A stretch of DNA of 64,000 bases. Source: Hymenolepis diminuta. Taxonomy: Eukaryota; Platyhelminthes; Cestoda; Cyclophyllidea; Hymenolepididae. Made by a program: the position numbers and the translations under genes. Below, piece by piece: positions 39,376 through 51,463 of this stretch. Under the pieces are notes generated by a model, which was not told the DNA's origin, did no database searches, and worked only from the letters and a program-made list of their open reading frames with translations. Positions within the stretch are counted from its first letter, which is position 1, and the number at the start of each line of letters is the position of its first letter. Location: the NCBI GenBank assembly GCA_900708905.1, contig CAADRB010000006.1, positions 1,080,049 through 1,144,048 on the forward strand, in the 5' to 3' direction.

Positions 39376-42300
39376 TTGACCTCAGTACATAAGAGTTGTT
39401 GGTAATATATGTCCTTCCAAATTTTTACGCAACACTTTTTGATCTCCTTTCTAAATAAATTGTTCATTCTCTGGGATTATTTTCAAGGAGGAATCAATTA
39501 CTATGTTTATAATAACTCAGATATTTTATTCTATATGTAAGTTTTTTTATCACCGTAAGTGAATATTGGCAGGAATTTTGTTCAACAAAAGAAAAAATTG
39601 TGCTAGCTTTTATTGTTTTGCATTTTATAATTTCATATTGTTAACTGCATGATAAAAAATATTACTTCCTGGGATTTAGAAGAAAAAAGGGAGAAAATAT
39701 GGGTCACCATAAGAAATATTGCGTTAGTACAAAAATGATTATCCCTTGTTGATTAATTTACTCCTTTGCCAGTAGTTTAGCGTAGAGGAAATTGCAGGCA
39801 GGAAGGAAGTGTAAGTAGGAAACATATCAATCAAATAACAGACTGTTTAGCGAATACACGCAAATTCTGCATGTGCTCCGAAAATTTTCAATTGCCTTTC
39901 TAATTATTCAATAACTTATTCTCATATTTTTAAAAGCGATCAATTTTCAGAATCCATTCATAAAAATTCGACTTTCGAGTATCCCTCTCTGTATTGATAT
40001 TATCCTGTGAGATTAGCCATTTTGTTAAGTTTTCGTGAATGTATATTGAAATCTAGATGACTAAAAATATAGAAAGCATATGTAATATGTTAAAATTAAT
40101 ACATTTTGGTAATTATTTTCACAATTTACATGGAAATTTTAATAATTAATCAAAATACTGATTTGCATTTAAATTATTCTGAACTCTTTGAAGTTCTAAG
40201 TGAATAAAGCGCATAATCCTATCTACAGAGCCGTTGTCAAAATTATTCTGTATGGGATTTATCTAATATGTTTTGCTAGGTCAGTTATTTAGTGAGTAAA
40301 CTTTAATGTTACATGACAACTGTTCCCTTTAAAGATGAATAAGCATGACCTTCTATTTATAAAATACCTAAGAATTTATGACTGTTCAAGTCAAAAGCTA
40401 AACTTTGAGAGTATGTAATTGAAGATGGATGAATGCAATTGTAGAGAATTAAAATGGACTTCTATTAAGCCTTCGATAAAAATAAAGAGATGATGTTAGA
40501 TACCATGAAAATATGTTTATTTGCAGATAGTTTGAATAATCTTATCGTTATTCACTTACCCTTACTGTAACTCTCCAGTGTGGAAAAAACAACAAATAAC
40601 AAAGCAGAAGTCAGGACAAATCACCAAAAGATAGGAGAGAACTGGTTTTGTTAGTAAAAGTCCTTTTCAACCAGGGCTTCCGGAATAGAACTGAACTATG
40701 TTGATCAACTTTTCAGGCTGTTTTCATCTATTAAAAATCAAATTTAACTGGGATGGCAGAACTTTTCTGCAAAGGTAACTTAAAGAAATAGAATCCGTAA
40801 TAAGGCCCCTCTAAATACACATTTATTTGTGTTTATTGTCTAATATTCTGACGCAGCATACTTTCATACGTACTTTATAGAGTGACTTGATTTATATAAA
40901 AGTTGCCGACCAACCAAAAATCAAAATTTGTAAATCATAGAAAGCACACGAAAAAATTTGCACCGTCCCTCAAAATTTTGGAGTGTAGTCGTAATTCGTG
41001 CCTCCTTTATTATTTAATTAAAAATAATTTATAATTACATTTTATCAATTTTCAGTAATTAAAAAATTTTTTCTTAAAGTAAAATTACTTTTTTAGTTCA
41101 TGCTAAACTAAAGATATATGTTTTTTATTTAGTTATTGCCAAATTCGTTATTTACTTTCATACATATCGTACGAGGTTATATAATAATTATTTCAAACAG
41201 TTAGACGTTTGGGTTAATCAGTTGAAAATTTTCCATATTTTAATAATCTCATTTTACTAAAAAACGATCGTCGTCAAGGTTTTTTAAAATCGATTACCGG
41301 TAAGTCTGTCCAAAATTTAAATATTTTATAATTATTCTCCATTTTTATTCTGTTTCAGTCCACTGTCGACGGCTTTTCATAGAATTAAAAATGAATTAGA
41401 AAATAGTTCCATTCGACTAGCAGAAGGGAACGAATCACAATGTGATGATTAATTCTTTTAAAAAAGGAGATTTAACATGCTAGACCAAGTGGTTATGATA
41501 TTTTTTACCAAAATCAACCTATGAAGTTCACATACTTCAATACTCTGACATGTCGCCAATTCTTGAGGCAACGCACATCCATCGCATAATCCGGGCTTCT
41601 TAACCAGTATTTGAAATTTAGTTTGATATAATGCTGGTCTTATCTTTAAAGAATACGGGGAGATTAACTATTATTGTTGTACTGCTTTCCAAATCGTTTA
41701 TCAAAGGACAAGTGTAAATTAATTTTAAACAAATTGCAAATAACTATTTCCATTGAAGGTTAAAGAGGTACATATTTCGCGCAACCAGCTCTCAGTTGAA
41801 AATGCTAATCAGAAAAGGAATGTTACTATACACATTGACAGGATATTATAACAGAGAGCAAAATATATAGTACTGCACACTCTGGCTCATAGACCTGCTC
41901 AGTCTCCCTGTATTGCACGCCTACCTCTGCCCTACCTACCTGTCAGTTGCTCGCTGCGAAACCGGTCAATCGCCTTATAGAACTTCATTTCGCCTGTTCC
42001 ACACAATCTGGATTGTCCCTACTAAGTATTGATGCATTCACTTTCCTCCCAATTTTTCCTACCCCTTTATTCATTTCCTCTTTCATTCATTTCCAATCGA
42101 CCGATACGTTTTTGTCCAATTCAACTCTTAGTTTTCCCACATGAGAAAGGCTCATTTACCTGTTAGTTTTAGAAAGATCTTTAGTTCTACGAGAGAAAGT
42201 TTAGCCTAGTAAATTTACATGACTGGACTTAACCTGCTACTTTAACCAAATTATTATTACAGCTATCCGGACTCTGAACGTTAACTTAACCTTTATAAAT

Positions 42301-42815
42301 AAAGTACTAATGATAAGGAGTTCCCGTCAAGTAACTCCTTGTAACTTATGAGAATATACTGAGATGTAATCCTATTCTTCCGAAGTCTTCTACGTAGTTT
42401 CTAGTACATACACACATAAAGTAAATCAATGCAAAGGAGATTGTCGGAACCTTGTGAACTTTGTGACCCTTTATTAAACTACCTTTGGCTGGTTTATCAC
42501 ATTAAGACTTCGAATTTTGCAATGCAAAATAAAATTAATCTTTTAATCACCTCAATTCTAACCTCACAAAATAGCTTACTGGCCATATTTGTGCTATAAT
42601 ATTTTTAATATGTCATGAATGTTTAAAGGCAAATTAATCATTCCTCTAACACATTTTAATGCATCTTAACTGGAAAGAGTTATGCGGTAAGCCCTTCTCC
42701 CTCACTCTTTCACAGCACTTATTCCGAATTTAGTAAATGATAAAATAAGATTCCCCGAAATAAGGAGAAAATGCCCTTGTATGTTGAAAATTGATCCTGT
42801 TTGACTAATAAATTG
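39376..42815. other. Intergenic, with a pyrimidine-rich block near 41880-42130
   Basis: No gene is recognised. The block at about 41880-42130 is C/T-rich and less AT-rich than its surroundings, reminiscent of the LTR-like blocks, but I could not align it confidently. The open frame within it (41947-42144) is serine- and proline-containing low-complexity sequence. Confidence 0.4.
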
Positions 42816-43840
42816 CACTTTTTCATCGTAAGTTCAGCATACTCTAGAACGACTTTATAAGTAATTTTTAACAATTTTTACTCATTGGAGTCCTCATAGT
42901 ATGGAGATTAGTAAAATGGGACAATAAGATGTGAAGGGGAACACGTTGAAACAAAGTGAATATCAGGGCATTAAAATATGCTCACCCTATCTAACTTCGG
43001 GCTTCATCAGTTTATCACATTTCAACTTCGTACGTTAGTATTCTAAAATGCATATTTCAGACTTCCAAGTGAGTTTTGTCAGTGATCATCGGAGCCTATT
43101 TGCGGATTGATTTAGGTAATGTTAAATCACTTCTTCTTAGTTATTGTGTCTCTTCCCGTCGTGTATTTGTGTATGTTCTAATCCATTGGTGTCGTCCGCC
43201 ACCAATGGTGTTCACCACATTATATAATAAAATATGATCACCTTTCTGGAAGTCTGCATGGGTATTTAACCTTCATAGACTTCCCGTCTTCCCAGACAGA
43301 CTAATTATTGTTTTTTAATCAAAGTGTTTTTATAATGAAGTCTCCTCTAATCGAGTTAATTATAATTCATGACAAAACAAAAACAAAATATAATTTGATT
43401 TATCTAGGGCATTCAAACAAAATGGGCGGTAGAAGCAATTTGGGCAATGTAGAGAGGTATTTTGTGTAAATTTCAAATTATTTTTTATCATCGTTATAGT
43501 ACAAATCTGGGTGGTATGTTTAAAACTGATTTCGTAACTATCCCCTCTTCACATACCTCCTGTAACATTCATTAATAGAGTGAAATCTCTATCAATCTGT
43601 GGAATGTCCGCGTTTCGGTGATGGTCTGTTCGTGAGTGTCTTCCCATCTTACATGAGCTTGCAAAGAATTGATGATGCCAGGTGTCCCCTCTTCTTATAC
43701 CATTTACTTGTGGTTAATTTTTCTCGTCAGCGTAGTATAGATTTCTAATTAGCATTCTTCATCCAAACCGCGTCATCTTTCACACTGAACTTCGTCTCCA
43801 CATCTGTATTGAGCTGCCTAGGCCAGATCTTCATATGAGG

Positions 43841-44622
43841 AACCTTAGATTTTTCCACTTTTCGATGTATTGATAGGAAATTCGAGAGAATTTGAATGGA
43901 TGCATCGCTTTTTTGTGCAGATTTGCACAGAGGTTAGGGCTGCTCCCCTGTAGTTGTGTGACGAGGTGTCTCGGAGGAACTCCTCCGCCAGCACTTTAAC
44001 ACTCCTTTGTTGTCTGCCGTACAGCCCGGCATTCTCCATCGAGCTGTGTTTTGAACAGTCCTTACTTTGTTATCATACTCCTTGCAATCAACAATAGTGG
44101 ACAAACTGCAAAATAAGAAGAAGAGACTGGACGAATGTTTCATGCGGTTCCACTCGAGTTTCAATCGAAAGTACTTTTGACCCCAAAACTGAACTGAGCA
44201 TCCCCAGAGGCCTTCTGACTTTCATATCAATAGGTCGTGTAGAATCATCACCCAGGCCTTTATCATTCACAGGAGACCCGAGCTATGCACAGGAACTCAC
44301 TCTACATATCCCGTGTTCATCCAACTTGAGATATGGCCGTTCCAGATCTGAATCCACCCACACGATATTTATTCATACGCCATCTCCATGGCATTTGTCT
44401 AGTATTGATTTGCATCTCCGTTGAAGTCTTTAGCACGCCCAATCAAATTAGCAATAAGATATAAGTTGTCTGAATATTCCAAGTGCCTCAGTGGCTACTC
44501 GCATCCTTCAGAACTTAAGAGTCCGACTTGCGAATCCTCAGAGAGTGCATGGTCTTTCTCTAATATAAGGTGGAATATTGTGTTAAAGAGCATAGAATCC
44601 ATTGGATTCTTTTCTGGCGCCC

Positions 44623-44654
<32 letters not shown>

Positions 44655-45494
44655 ATAGAAAATACTTCACGTGAGTCCATTATGTGACCTTTTTGGACAT
44701 CTAGGAGGTGTATGAAAAGGTTGAATATGTTCCAGCGCAGCTTTAGTTCACACAGTCTTGTTGAAGACTGTTGTCGTAAGGGTGGGTGTGAATCAAAGTC
44801 CTTCCTTAAATCAACAAAGCTAAGTACTCTTCCGTAATGCTAGTTACTAGCTTCCTGAATTACTCTTCTCACAGCAAGGATGGCCTGTTTTGTGGGAACT
44901 TCAGCACAAAGTCTATGTTGAGTATTTGGTAATCATTCACCCATGGACAGATTAAGCCTTCACAGATCATTGTTACAAGCTATTTCCCCAGTCGTGTCAA
45001 GAAGGTAAAGAGTATTGTGGTTGGCTAAGTCAGTTCTTACTTTCTAACCTTTGCAAATGCTGATTAGTTCAACGACAAGCAGTATCGGGGTATAGGAATT
45101 CTGCCTTACCAACAATCGTTAAAGAATTTCGGTGATTAGGTATCTTGTGATTGTTCACTTCACTCAGTAAGTTCAGACTTTAAGCCATTTGCTCCAGGAC
45201 TTTTGGAAGTTTCCAATCTCCTCTTTGCCCTCTTTATTTGCTCTACTGTCCGTTTAGTCTCTTTAGACGGTTCCGTAATAGTTAGGGTTACATCAGATAA
45301 ACAACTAAATAGCTCGGCATAATGACTAGTCGGGGAGCTGAGATAAACGGTAAATTTATTTCGCTTCGAAATAGACCATGGTGGAGAGGTCGTAAGCAGA
45401 ACCTTTTGAAGTAAGTTTTAGGTTTTATTGGTTTATTAATAGTTAATAATTGGGAAAATTTGTCAACTTTTCCTCTGAGTATGCCCTTTTCCAT
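43841..45494 (-). pseudogene. LINE reverse transcriptase pseudogene, copy 2
   Basis: Carries the same decayed motifs as the first copy at the fixed offset: KSPGANG near 45181-45207, FVDLRKDFDS at 44790-44818, EYSDN near 44466-44481, and VLSIETRVEPHETFVQS near 44120-44190. The stops and frame changes are in the same places as in the first copy, so the two were not separately inactivated. Confidence 0.8.
44626..44648. repeat. (TC)n microsatellite inside LINE copy 2
   Basis: Same tract, with the same number of units, as at 12285-12307. Equal microsatellite length in two copies is a further sign that they separated very recently. Confidence 0.9.
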
Positions 45495-45568
45495 TCAATA
45501 TAGGCGAGTTGACTTTATCTCTGCACCTTTTATAGGCGACATATGATTCAGGGGATTCATCAGTTAAT

Positions 45569-47389
45569 TACTTATTTTTAGCCCTTTGCTCTCCAGCAAT
45601 TTATCTCAAAATTTTGTCATTTACTTATATTCTGATTTGCTCTCCGCTTTATAATAATAGAAAAGTAATAACTTTGGGAACAAACTTTTCCTTCTTCTTA
45701 TCAAATAAAATTTTAAACCTTTTTTTAAATAAATCCAACCTACAACGTATAGATTTGTACAGCCAGACAGTCTAATTTTTCACAAGTCTCTCCCTATCTG
45801 TATATAAATATATTGGGGTCAAATGAAGGAAATTTTTCTCGATTTATAACCTCTTATTGATACACTTCCTGTCATACTCATTGTGATCATTTATTTAGAG
45901 CTCACAAAAGCTTTGGACGCCCCATTGGATCCTAAAAAAACTCTATTTATACATCCTTCTTTAAAATAGAACCGTCACTACATTCGCGCTAACGCACAAT
46001 GTGCCTCTCGTGATTCCTGGTACTCTTCCAATAAATCCTGCTCAACACTGTCTTATCTTTTCCCTTTATCCTGTTCTCGTGGTGAAGATAAGTACAAGAT
46101 TTAGGACATTGTGTGAAAATGGCAAGTGGGTAACCAGATAATTTAACTGTTAGCAAGCCTTATAAAAGTTGACGAATCACAGTTCGTTCTGAATACTAAC
46201 CTTTAGAACAATAGTCATTTGATTTCTCAAGCCATGGTTAGCTTAACGAACAAATATGCAAGGAAAGATGAAAAATCAATGCCCAGATCCTTGTATTTAA
46301 TTTTTCCCATCTCCCTAGTAAACATCAATAAAATCTTTCTTTCCAGTTCATATTTTTAGTATGATATAATTAACCGGATCGACTAGATAAAATTTCCTCT
46401 TCGGATATTTGAAGGGTTGAGTTTATACACTGCATTTGTCAAGATAATAGTCTAATGATATATGAAACCGTTTTATTTTATACCGAAAATGTTTCCATCT
46501 CTTTAGTTACCTTTCACTGGGACAATATTAATTTCATATGTTATTGTTGGATAAACCAAATAATTTTATTCAAGAAAAATTAAATTAGCAGTTCATTTTT
46601 AATTATTCACAAAATCCACTTTTTGCTAAAATGAACAAAAAATATGGGCCATCATGTTACTGAATTATGAGTAAATTGTTGGCAATTGCTTAAATCCATT
46701 TTTTATCGAGTTCTGGCTTTTGTAGACCATTTTGGGAAGTAAGTGTGGTTTTAATAGTTGTCGAGCAAAGATTATTTACTATTTCTGACAATTTATACAG
46801 AAGCCAAAAGTAATCAGTTTTTCAAAATATACATTGAATTTCTCAATACTTTACAGAAATAAAGATTCATTTTTAAAAAATTTTGCTAAATATTCTCTTG
46901 ATGTTCCTATCACGTCAATTATTAATTTTATTCATACTGTCACTAACAACCGTTCTCTATCTCCGATTGTACCTGCCTCTCCTAAGGTCCCTCTTACTGC
47001 AACTCTAGTTTGGGTGGCAGATGATGACGTGAAGTTGCATTTATTGATCAGAATTAGTGTAAAAGTAACGAATCTCATGCACTCTATGGAATCTTCCATG
47101 CCTAAGGTCGTTCCAACTCGGCCTGTCTTCTAACCTACTTTGCTCAAGCAGCAAACAATCTCTACGTCTTGTGTAAGTGATCACCAAAAAAATTAGATAT
47201 GCCGCCTTAAGGAACATAAGGAAAGTTGTCGTACTCTTGCCTCCTTCAGAACTCAGGAATCGCCCACCATAATCAATTTTTTTAAATGTCTTGATCAGTA
47301 TAACCAAATTCGAGCTAGACCCATGCATGCTTGCGGTTCTTTACGATAGGTGAATAATGAATACGATCAACCTGAGGAAATCAGTCCTT
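45569..47389. other. Gene-free stretch upstream of the Gypsy integrase remnant
   Basis: No gene is recognised. An open frame of 99 codons at 46834-47133 and the less AT-rich sequence from about 46950 onward run into the integrase remnant in the same orientation. They may be a further decayed part of that element, but I could not match them to gag, protease, reverse transcriptase or RNase H. Confidence 0.4.
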
Positions 47390-48105
47390 CTAAAGTTGCT
47401 TCTCCCGCCAATGAGACAGCGTCAGAATTGATTAAACAAAATGCAAGCAAGGCTACACTTCTCTAATATCAGAATCTCCTGGGCTCTCAAACTAAAGTTT
47501 CTTGGTCTCACATTGATTCCAGTCTTAAAGGACCTATTCAAAGAATCTCTTATCCCGATGGACTCATATTCAAAGTAATCAGATGTCATGCTCATTAAAT
47601 CTGTCACAACTGGCACCATTATCAACGACCTTCAGAAGATATTCGCTACTCATGGCATACCCTACTCGATTTGTGAACTTTTGTCGTAATCTAAATATTT
47701 CTCCTTTTACTCTCTTTACCTAATCTCAATGGTCTAAATGAGCAACTCCTTTACAATCTGAAAAGGCCCCTTCTCATTTCACAAGAGGAGACGGTGGAGA
47801 AAACTCTTAAAAACCTTATAATTTAGGTACCAGACGAAGCCTCAAGTTATCAAAACCTGAGTGAGCCATCACCGAAATCTCCGTTTTCGGTACTCAGCCT
47901 TAACTTCTAAACCGCAAAATGGATCGAACTGAGATTAACGTGGACGCGCATTACCTCACTCCGTTGAGAAATCCCGAAACTCAGAAGATCCAAAAATATT
48001 GTTGGCCAGACCGTTAGTCCGGATGTTTCAAAGTTCGACCAATCACTCAAAACTATGGATAAACATTTTCCTCAGGGAGAAATTTAATATAAATGGATAT
48101 TTTCT
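47390..48105 (+). pseudogene. Gypsy (Ty3-like) retrotransposon integrase remnant
   Basis: Translated in several frames, the order of a Gypsy integrase core is visible. VSWSHIDSSLKGPIQRISY (47498-47554) holds the first catalytic Asp at 47515-47517. TIINDLQKIFATHGIPYSI (about 47615-47670) follows. Then VNFCRNLNIS (about 47671-47701), NGLNEQ with the catalytic Glu at 47740-47742, and a C-terminal part ending near KLWIN (about 48050-48065). The region that should carry the second catalytic Asp (usually SDNGTQF-like) is missing. The two sides abut in different frames at about 47670, and the Asp-Glu spacing is about 13 codons short, consistent with a small deletion. There are also several stops. 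The enzyme would have inserted the element cDNA into the genome; this copy cannot. Confidence 0.75.
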
Positions 48106-48739
48106 TGTTTGAAGTAACAGTTCGTTGTTACTTATTCATAAAATGTACATTTTTGTTAAAATGTACTAAAATTATGAATCATCACTTTGCAGAATTTTGA
48201 TTAAGCTGATAAAAATAGCTTAATTGCGTGTTTTTATTGAATTCGGGGTATTTGAGGCTATAGTTCTTTTATAGTGCCTACTTTTCGTGCTTGCATGAAC
48301 AACTAAATGCACTTGTTATGTAGTTTATGTAATCGGTTGTCGAAGCCACCGGAACAACGAAATTAATCTGTATGTGAATAGCAGCCAAGTACTTTCAGTA
48401 AAGGTTTATTTGGTTTGCATCTATTTAATTCTGATTCGGTACCTTAACATTCTGTCTAGCATTTAATAAACACGTTCTCTTTCCTTTATTACTTACCTTA
48501 CTCTTCATGCTATCACCTAATAACGATTTTGAATTCTAACTTAATTTTCGTTCATAACAATAACGACATCGATATTTTCCCTAATTTTATTTTCTGAATA
48601 GTGAAGTTAATGTCCCATATAACTATATTTATGAATTCCACCGTGCTGAGAATTTATAATTGCATTGCATGACAATTATCTTAAGTGCTCACGCTACCTC
48701 AGCAGCTTGGGATATCAGATTAAGCATTCTGTATAGTTG

Positions 48740-49110
48740 CGAAGAATTATTAAAATCTTTTGAGAAATATTAATTTAAATAATTTTAATAAAAATATGTC
48801 TATGTTTTCCCTTTTGCTCAAACTGTTTTCAATCGATACAGTTGGAGAATATTGATTAGCTATTTGTACTTGCTTCCTTCGCGAAAACTCGATTTCGCTC
48901 ATACGATACACCGACTGCAAGATTAGCAATACGGACGTTCGATTCTTGCGCTCTACTTCGTTTCTAGTCGTATTCATCTGTCTTTCGCCATTTTCCTCAC
49001 ACTCTCCCTCAATTTTTAATCATCGTTAATAAGTTCTGCTCTATTCTCTACTCAGTCTTCTGAATAACCAGTACTGTCAGCGGATAGTCTTAGTCATAGC
49101 TCCAACAAAT
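48740..49110 (+). repeat. LTR-like block, probably the 3' LTR of the Gypsy remnant
   Basis: Homologous to 59240-59665. Shared landmarks in order are aaactgttttcaatcg (aaactgttttcagtcg in the other), atattgatta, a pyrimidine-rich stretch (about 48970-49020) and gcggatagtcttagtcat near the right end. It lies about 640 bp after the integrase remnant in the same orientation, as a 3' LTR would. Exact ends and a TG...CA boundary were not resolved. Confidence 0.5.
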
Positions 49111-50167
49111 ATATATTCACAAAACTTTTCGCTGTGCAGAGATTGAGAAGCAGCTATCTCTCCACTTTTTTGATTCCTGAACTCTCTAAATAAAGCGTAA
49201 GAAGGAGCTACAAATTATGAATTTGCATTAAATGCTTCATTTTTATACCACAGTTTGCTAAAAATTCAGTTACATAACCCTTGGCCTTCCGATTTTGGTG
49301 AGTTCTTAGTGTCGTCTGTTCTGATCTCAGATAATACTTTGTTATTATCTTTTGCCATTTTGTACTCAAAGAACTGGTTTCCAAACGTTGGTCTTTATCG
49401 AAATTTAGAGTGTCAGAATATTTTTACACAAAGTTACTGTTTTCAAACTTTTATTTCACTTTTCAAAGCCTTTTCAAACTACCATAAATAGAATGGAGAA
49501 GATGAGATGAATGCGGTCGAAAACTTGTTTTAGTCAATAAAAAGGGGGGATAATTGTATAGAATTACATTATCAAAACAAAATAAATCTCAATCACGATT
49601 ACAAATGCAATTACGTAAGCAAATTAAGAACAGAAGTATGAGAAAGGTATAGAATAGATAGAGGTCCAATGAATATTGATCGTTAGGCCACCTAAAGAAG
49701 GGTTAAAAGTGGGTAGTAAACTGCAAAAGAGTGGGAAAAGTTTTATTTTATAGTTTGATATATATATATATATAGGACGGAGTAATTTTCTGAGGAATCT
49801 ACTCACTGACACAAGCATGCTAGCTTTATATACCCATCTCCGTAAATATTGATAAAACCATCCCATTAATTAAATGTTATTAAAACATCGCTTTTTCGTC
49901 CTCCAGTTTGATAAAATTTATGTCACTTGTCACAGGTGTATTAAGGATAAGTCTTTGATAGCTTGCACTTTTAGAAAAAATCAGGAGATAAAATTGCAAA
50001 AATTAAACCTAATTTCTCGTCATTTATGCAAGATTTTGTGTATTCAGAAAAGTACATTTTATCTTCATGCAATATATACTGGTGTAATTTTGGCCTTACT
50101 TTTATTCTAGGTTTTATACGCATTAATAAAAATTGTGTTTTTTAAAGTCGAAAAGGTAAGATGAATA
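49111..50167. other. Intergenic, with an (AT)n tract
   Basis: No gene is recognised. Overlapping short frames on both strands (49255-49491, 49624-49866, 49874-50110) have no domain. A perfect AT dinucleotide tract lies at 49758-49774. Confidence 0.45.
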
Positions 50168-50169
50168 TA

Positions 50170-50207
50170 AAGGGTGCATAAGGCATGTGAGGACACCTTA
50201 CGCACTT
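50170..50207 (+). repeat. Left inverted repeat of the DD37-type element, with an inner palindrome
   Basis: The outer 27 bp pair with 51435-51461. The inner end ccttacgcac (50197-50206) is nearly complementary to gtgcataagg at 50175-50184, so this terminus alone could form a hairpin. Confidence 0.75.
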
Positions 50208-50296
50208 TTAGGAAAATAGAAAGTGAAACTGTTAATGGTTGAAACTTACAATTTCTTATAAAAAACAAATAAACATAATACCTATTAACCTAGGTT

Positions 50297-51330
50297 TTAT
50301 TCTGCATATCCTCCTGCAGCTTCCACCACCCACTCAGTTCGAGTCCGAAAGCGACTGCAAGCTTCGATCGAGTTGTCCTTATTGATGTCCTCCATTCTTC
50401 GGGCTATTGCTTCCATCAGAGTGGAGGATTTGGCAGTATGTAGATGCTTATTAACTTCTTTTTCAATCACACCCCGCTCCACACGTAATAGTCTAAAAGA
50501 TTAAGGTCTGGCAAGTATTTATGACACCACAATCTAGTATGACATAATAATGAAAATGCTGGGCCATCCAGTCGTGGGTTTTGAGAGCTTTATGGGATGG
50601 AGGTGAATCCTGTTAGAAGACAAAGTGGGTCTTTCATTGCCTGTGCTGTCCAAGGCGGCTTAACGACAATGGTTTGAAGAGTCTCGACACAGGCATCTGT
50701 ATTTGCATTGACTCTAAGGCCCGGTGGAAAAATTGAGGAGTCATGATATGTCCCTTTCTTACTGCTAACAATGCCGAAAAGCATCACAGTTACTGAAAAC
50801 TTCGTGTGCATGCATAAAAGTTGGAACTGCAGCGGGGTTCACCCACCCATATCCACCTATCATTTCTTCGCTTGACTTTTTGATCCTGATGAAAGTTTTT
50901 TAGGTGGGATAAAAACGAAAGACACGACTGTTCCTCTGAGTGCTTCAATTTGTTTAAGAGTCGTTTCGCAGAAATTAAACGAGTGTCTTGAGTCGGCATA
51001 AACTGATCTTGCCTAAGAATGTATGATTTGTGATGAACAACATTCTTTATATATTGTTATTCCTTCAAACGCTTGAAGATGTTTGATAAGATATAGTCCA
51101 TTGACTTCCCAGGATTTTCGTTTATCATGCCATGCACTCTTCTCACAAACTCAGGTGTTCTGAGTGAGTATGTGAGTCAGCAGAGCGTTGACAATGCCCT
51201 CTTCTCTTCCTCGTGGCAGTCAATTCACCTCCATCGTTTTCATTCAGCAGCTCATTTCTAACTTTGCAAGGGAAAGATTTGCTACTTTTGAAGTCTTGTT
51301 ATTTCTTATTTGCTGTGTTTTGCTTTTCCA
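50297..51330 (-). pseudogene. Tc1/mariner transposase pseudogene (DD37-type)
   Basis: Minus-strand frames give, in order, an N-terminal KTSKVANLSLAKL (near 51270-51310) and RLISAKRLLNKLKH (about 50940-50985). Then come KNFHQDQKVKRRNDRW (about 50850-50900), TKFSVTVMLFGIVSS (about 50760-50805), GLRVNANTDACVETLQTIV (about 50665-50722) and DLNLLDYYVW (about 50490-50530). The end has SRFRTRTEWVVEAAGGYAE. This order and wording fit the DD37 branch of Tc1/mariner transposases, which cut and paste their element through a DDE/D catalytic triad. The block carrying the first Asp reads LSHLKNF instead of an SDEKNF-type motif, the second Asp block is unrecognisable, and several frameshifts are present. 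Only the third acidic region (PDLN) survives. Confidence 0.85.
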
Positions 51331-51434
51331 GACACTATAAGAGCGTGTATGATCTGTGTGTATCTGTTATGAGATCTTCTGATATGAAAAATACATGAAT
51401 TATTATCGGGTTAGTTTAACTTACTAAAATATAA

Positions 51435-51461
51435 CTGTCCTCAGGTACCTTACGCACTCTT
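51435..51461 (-). repeat. Right inverted repeat of the DD37-type element
   Basis: Inverted match to 50170-50196, ending in accttacgcactctt and followed by TA at 51462-51463. The truncated copy at the start of the window ends in the same cttacgcac. Confidence 0.85.
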
Positions 51462-51463
51462 TA

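Larger units (their letters stand above)
42816..45568 (-). mobile_element. Decayed non-LTR (LINE) retrotransposon, copy 2 of a 2753-bp duplicated segment
   Basis: Same length, orientation and, wherever compared, same bases as 10475-13227, including all broken reading frames and the CT tract. There is one difference at 45539 (A instead of G). Left of 42816, tgatcctgtttgactaataa parallels tgattctgttcgactattaa at copy 1. Right of 45568, tagccctttgctctccagca parallels tagttctttcctctctaata. Similarity therefore continues, but diverged and mostly by transitions. Confidence 0.85.
50170..51461 (-). mobile_element. Tc1/mariner element (DD37-type), full length but inactive
   Basis: A 1292-bp element bounded by imperfect 27-bp inverted repeats (50170-50196 and 51435-51461, about six mismatches) and by TA dinucleotides at 50168-50169 and 51462-51463, the expected target-site duplication. 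The transposase is on the minus strand and broken. The left terminal region also contains ccttacgcact at 50197-50207, an inverted echo of its own terminus. A second, truncated copy begins the window in the same orientation. Confidence 0.9.

Noticed and set aside
41880..42130. A fourth LTR of the Gypsy-associated family
   Set aside because: Only base composition is shared. I could not align ordered landmarks with the other blocks.
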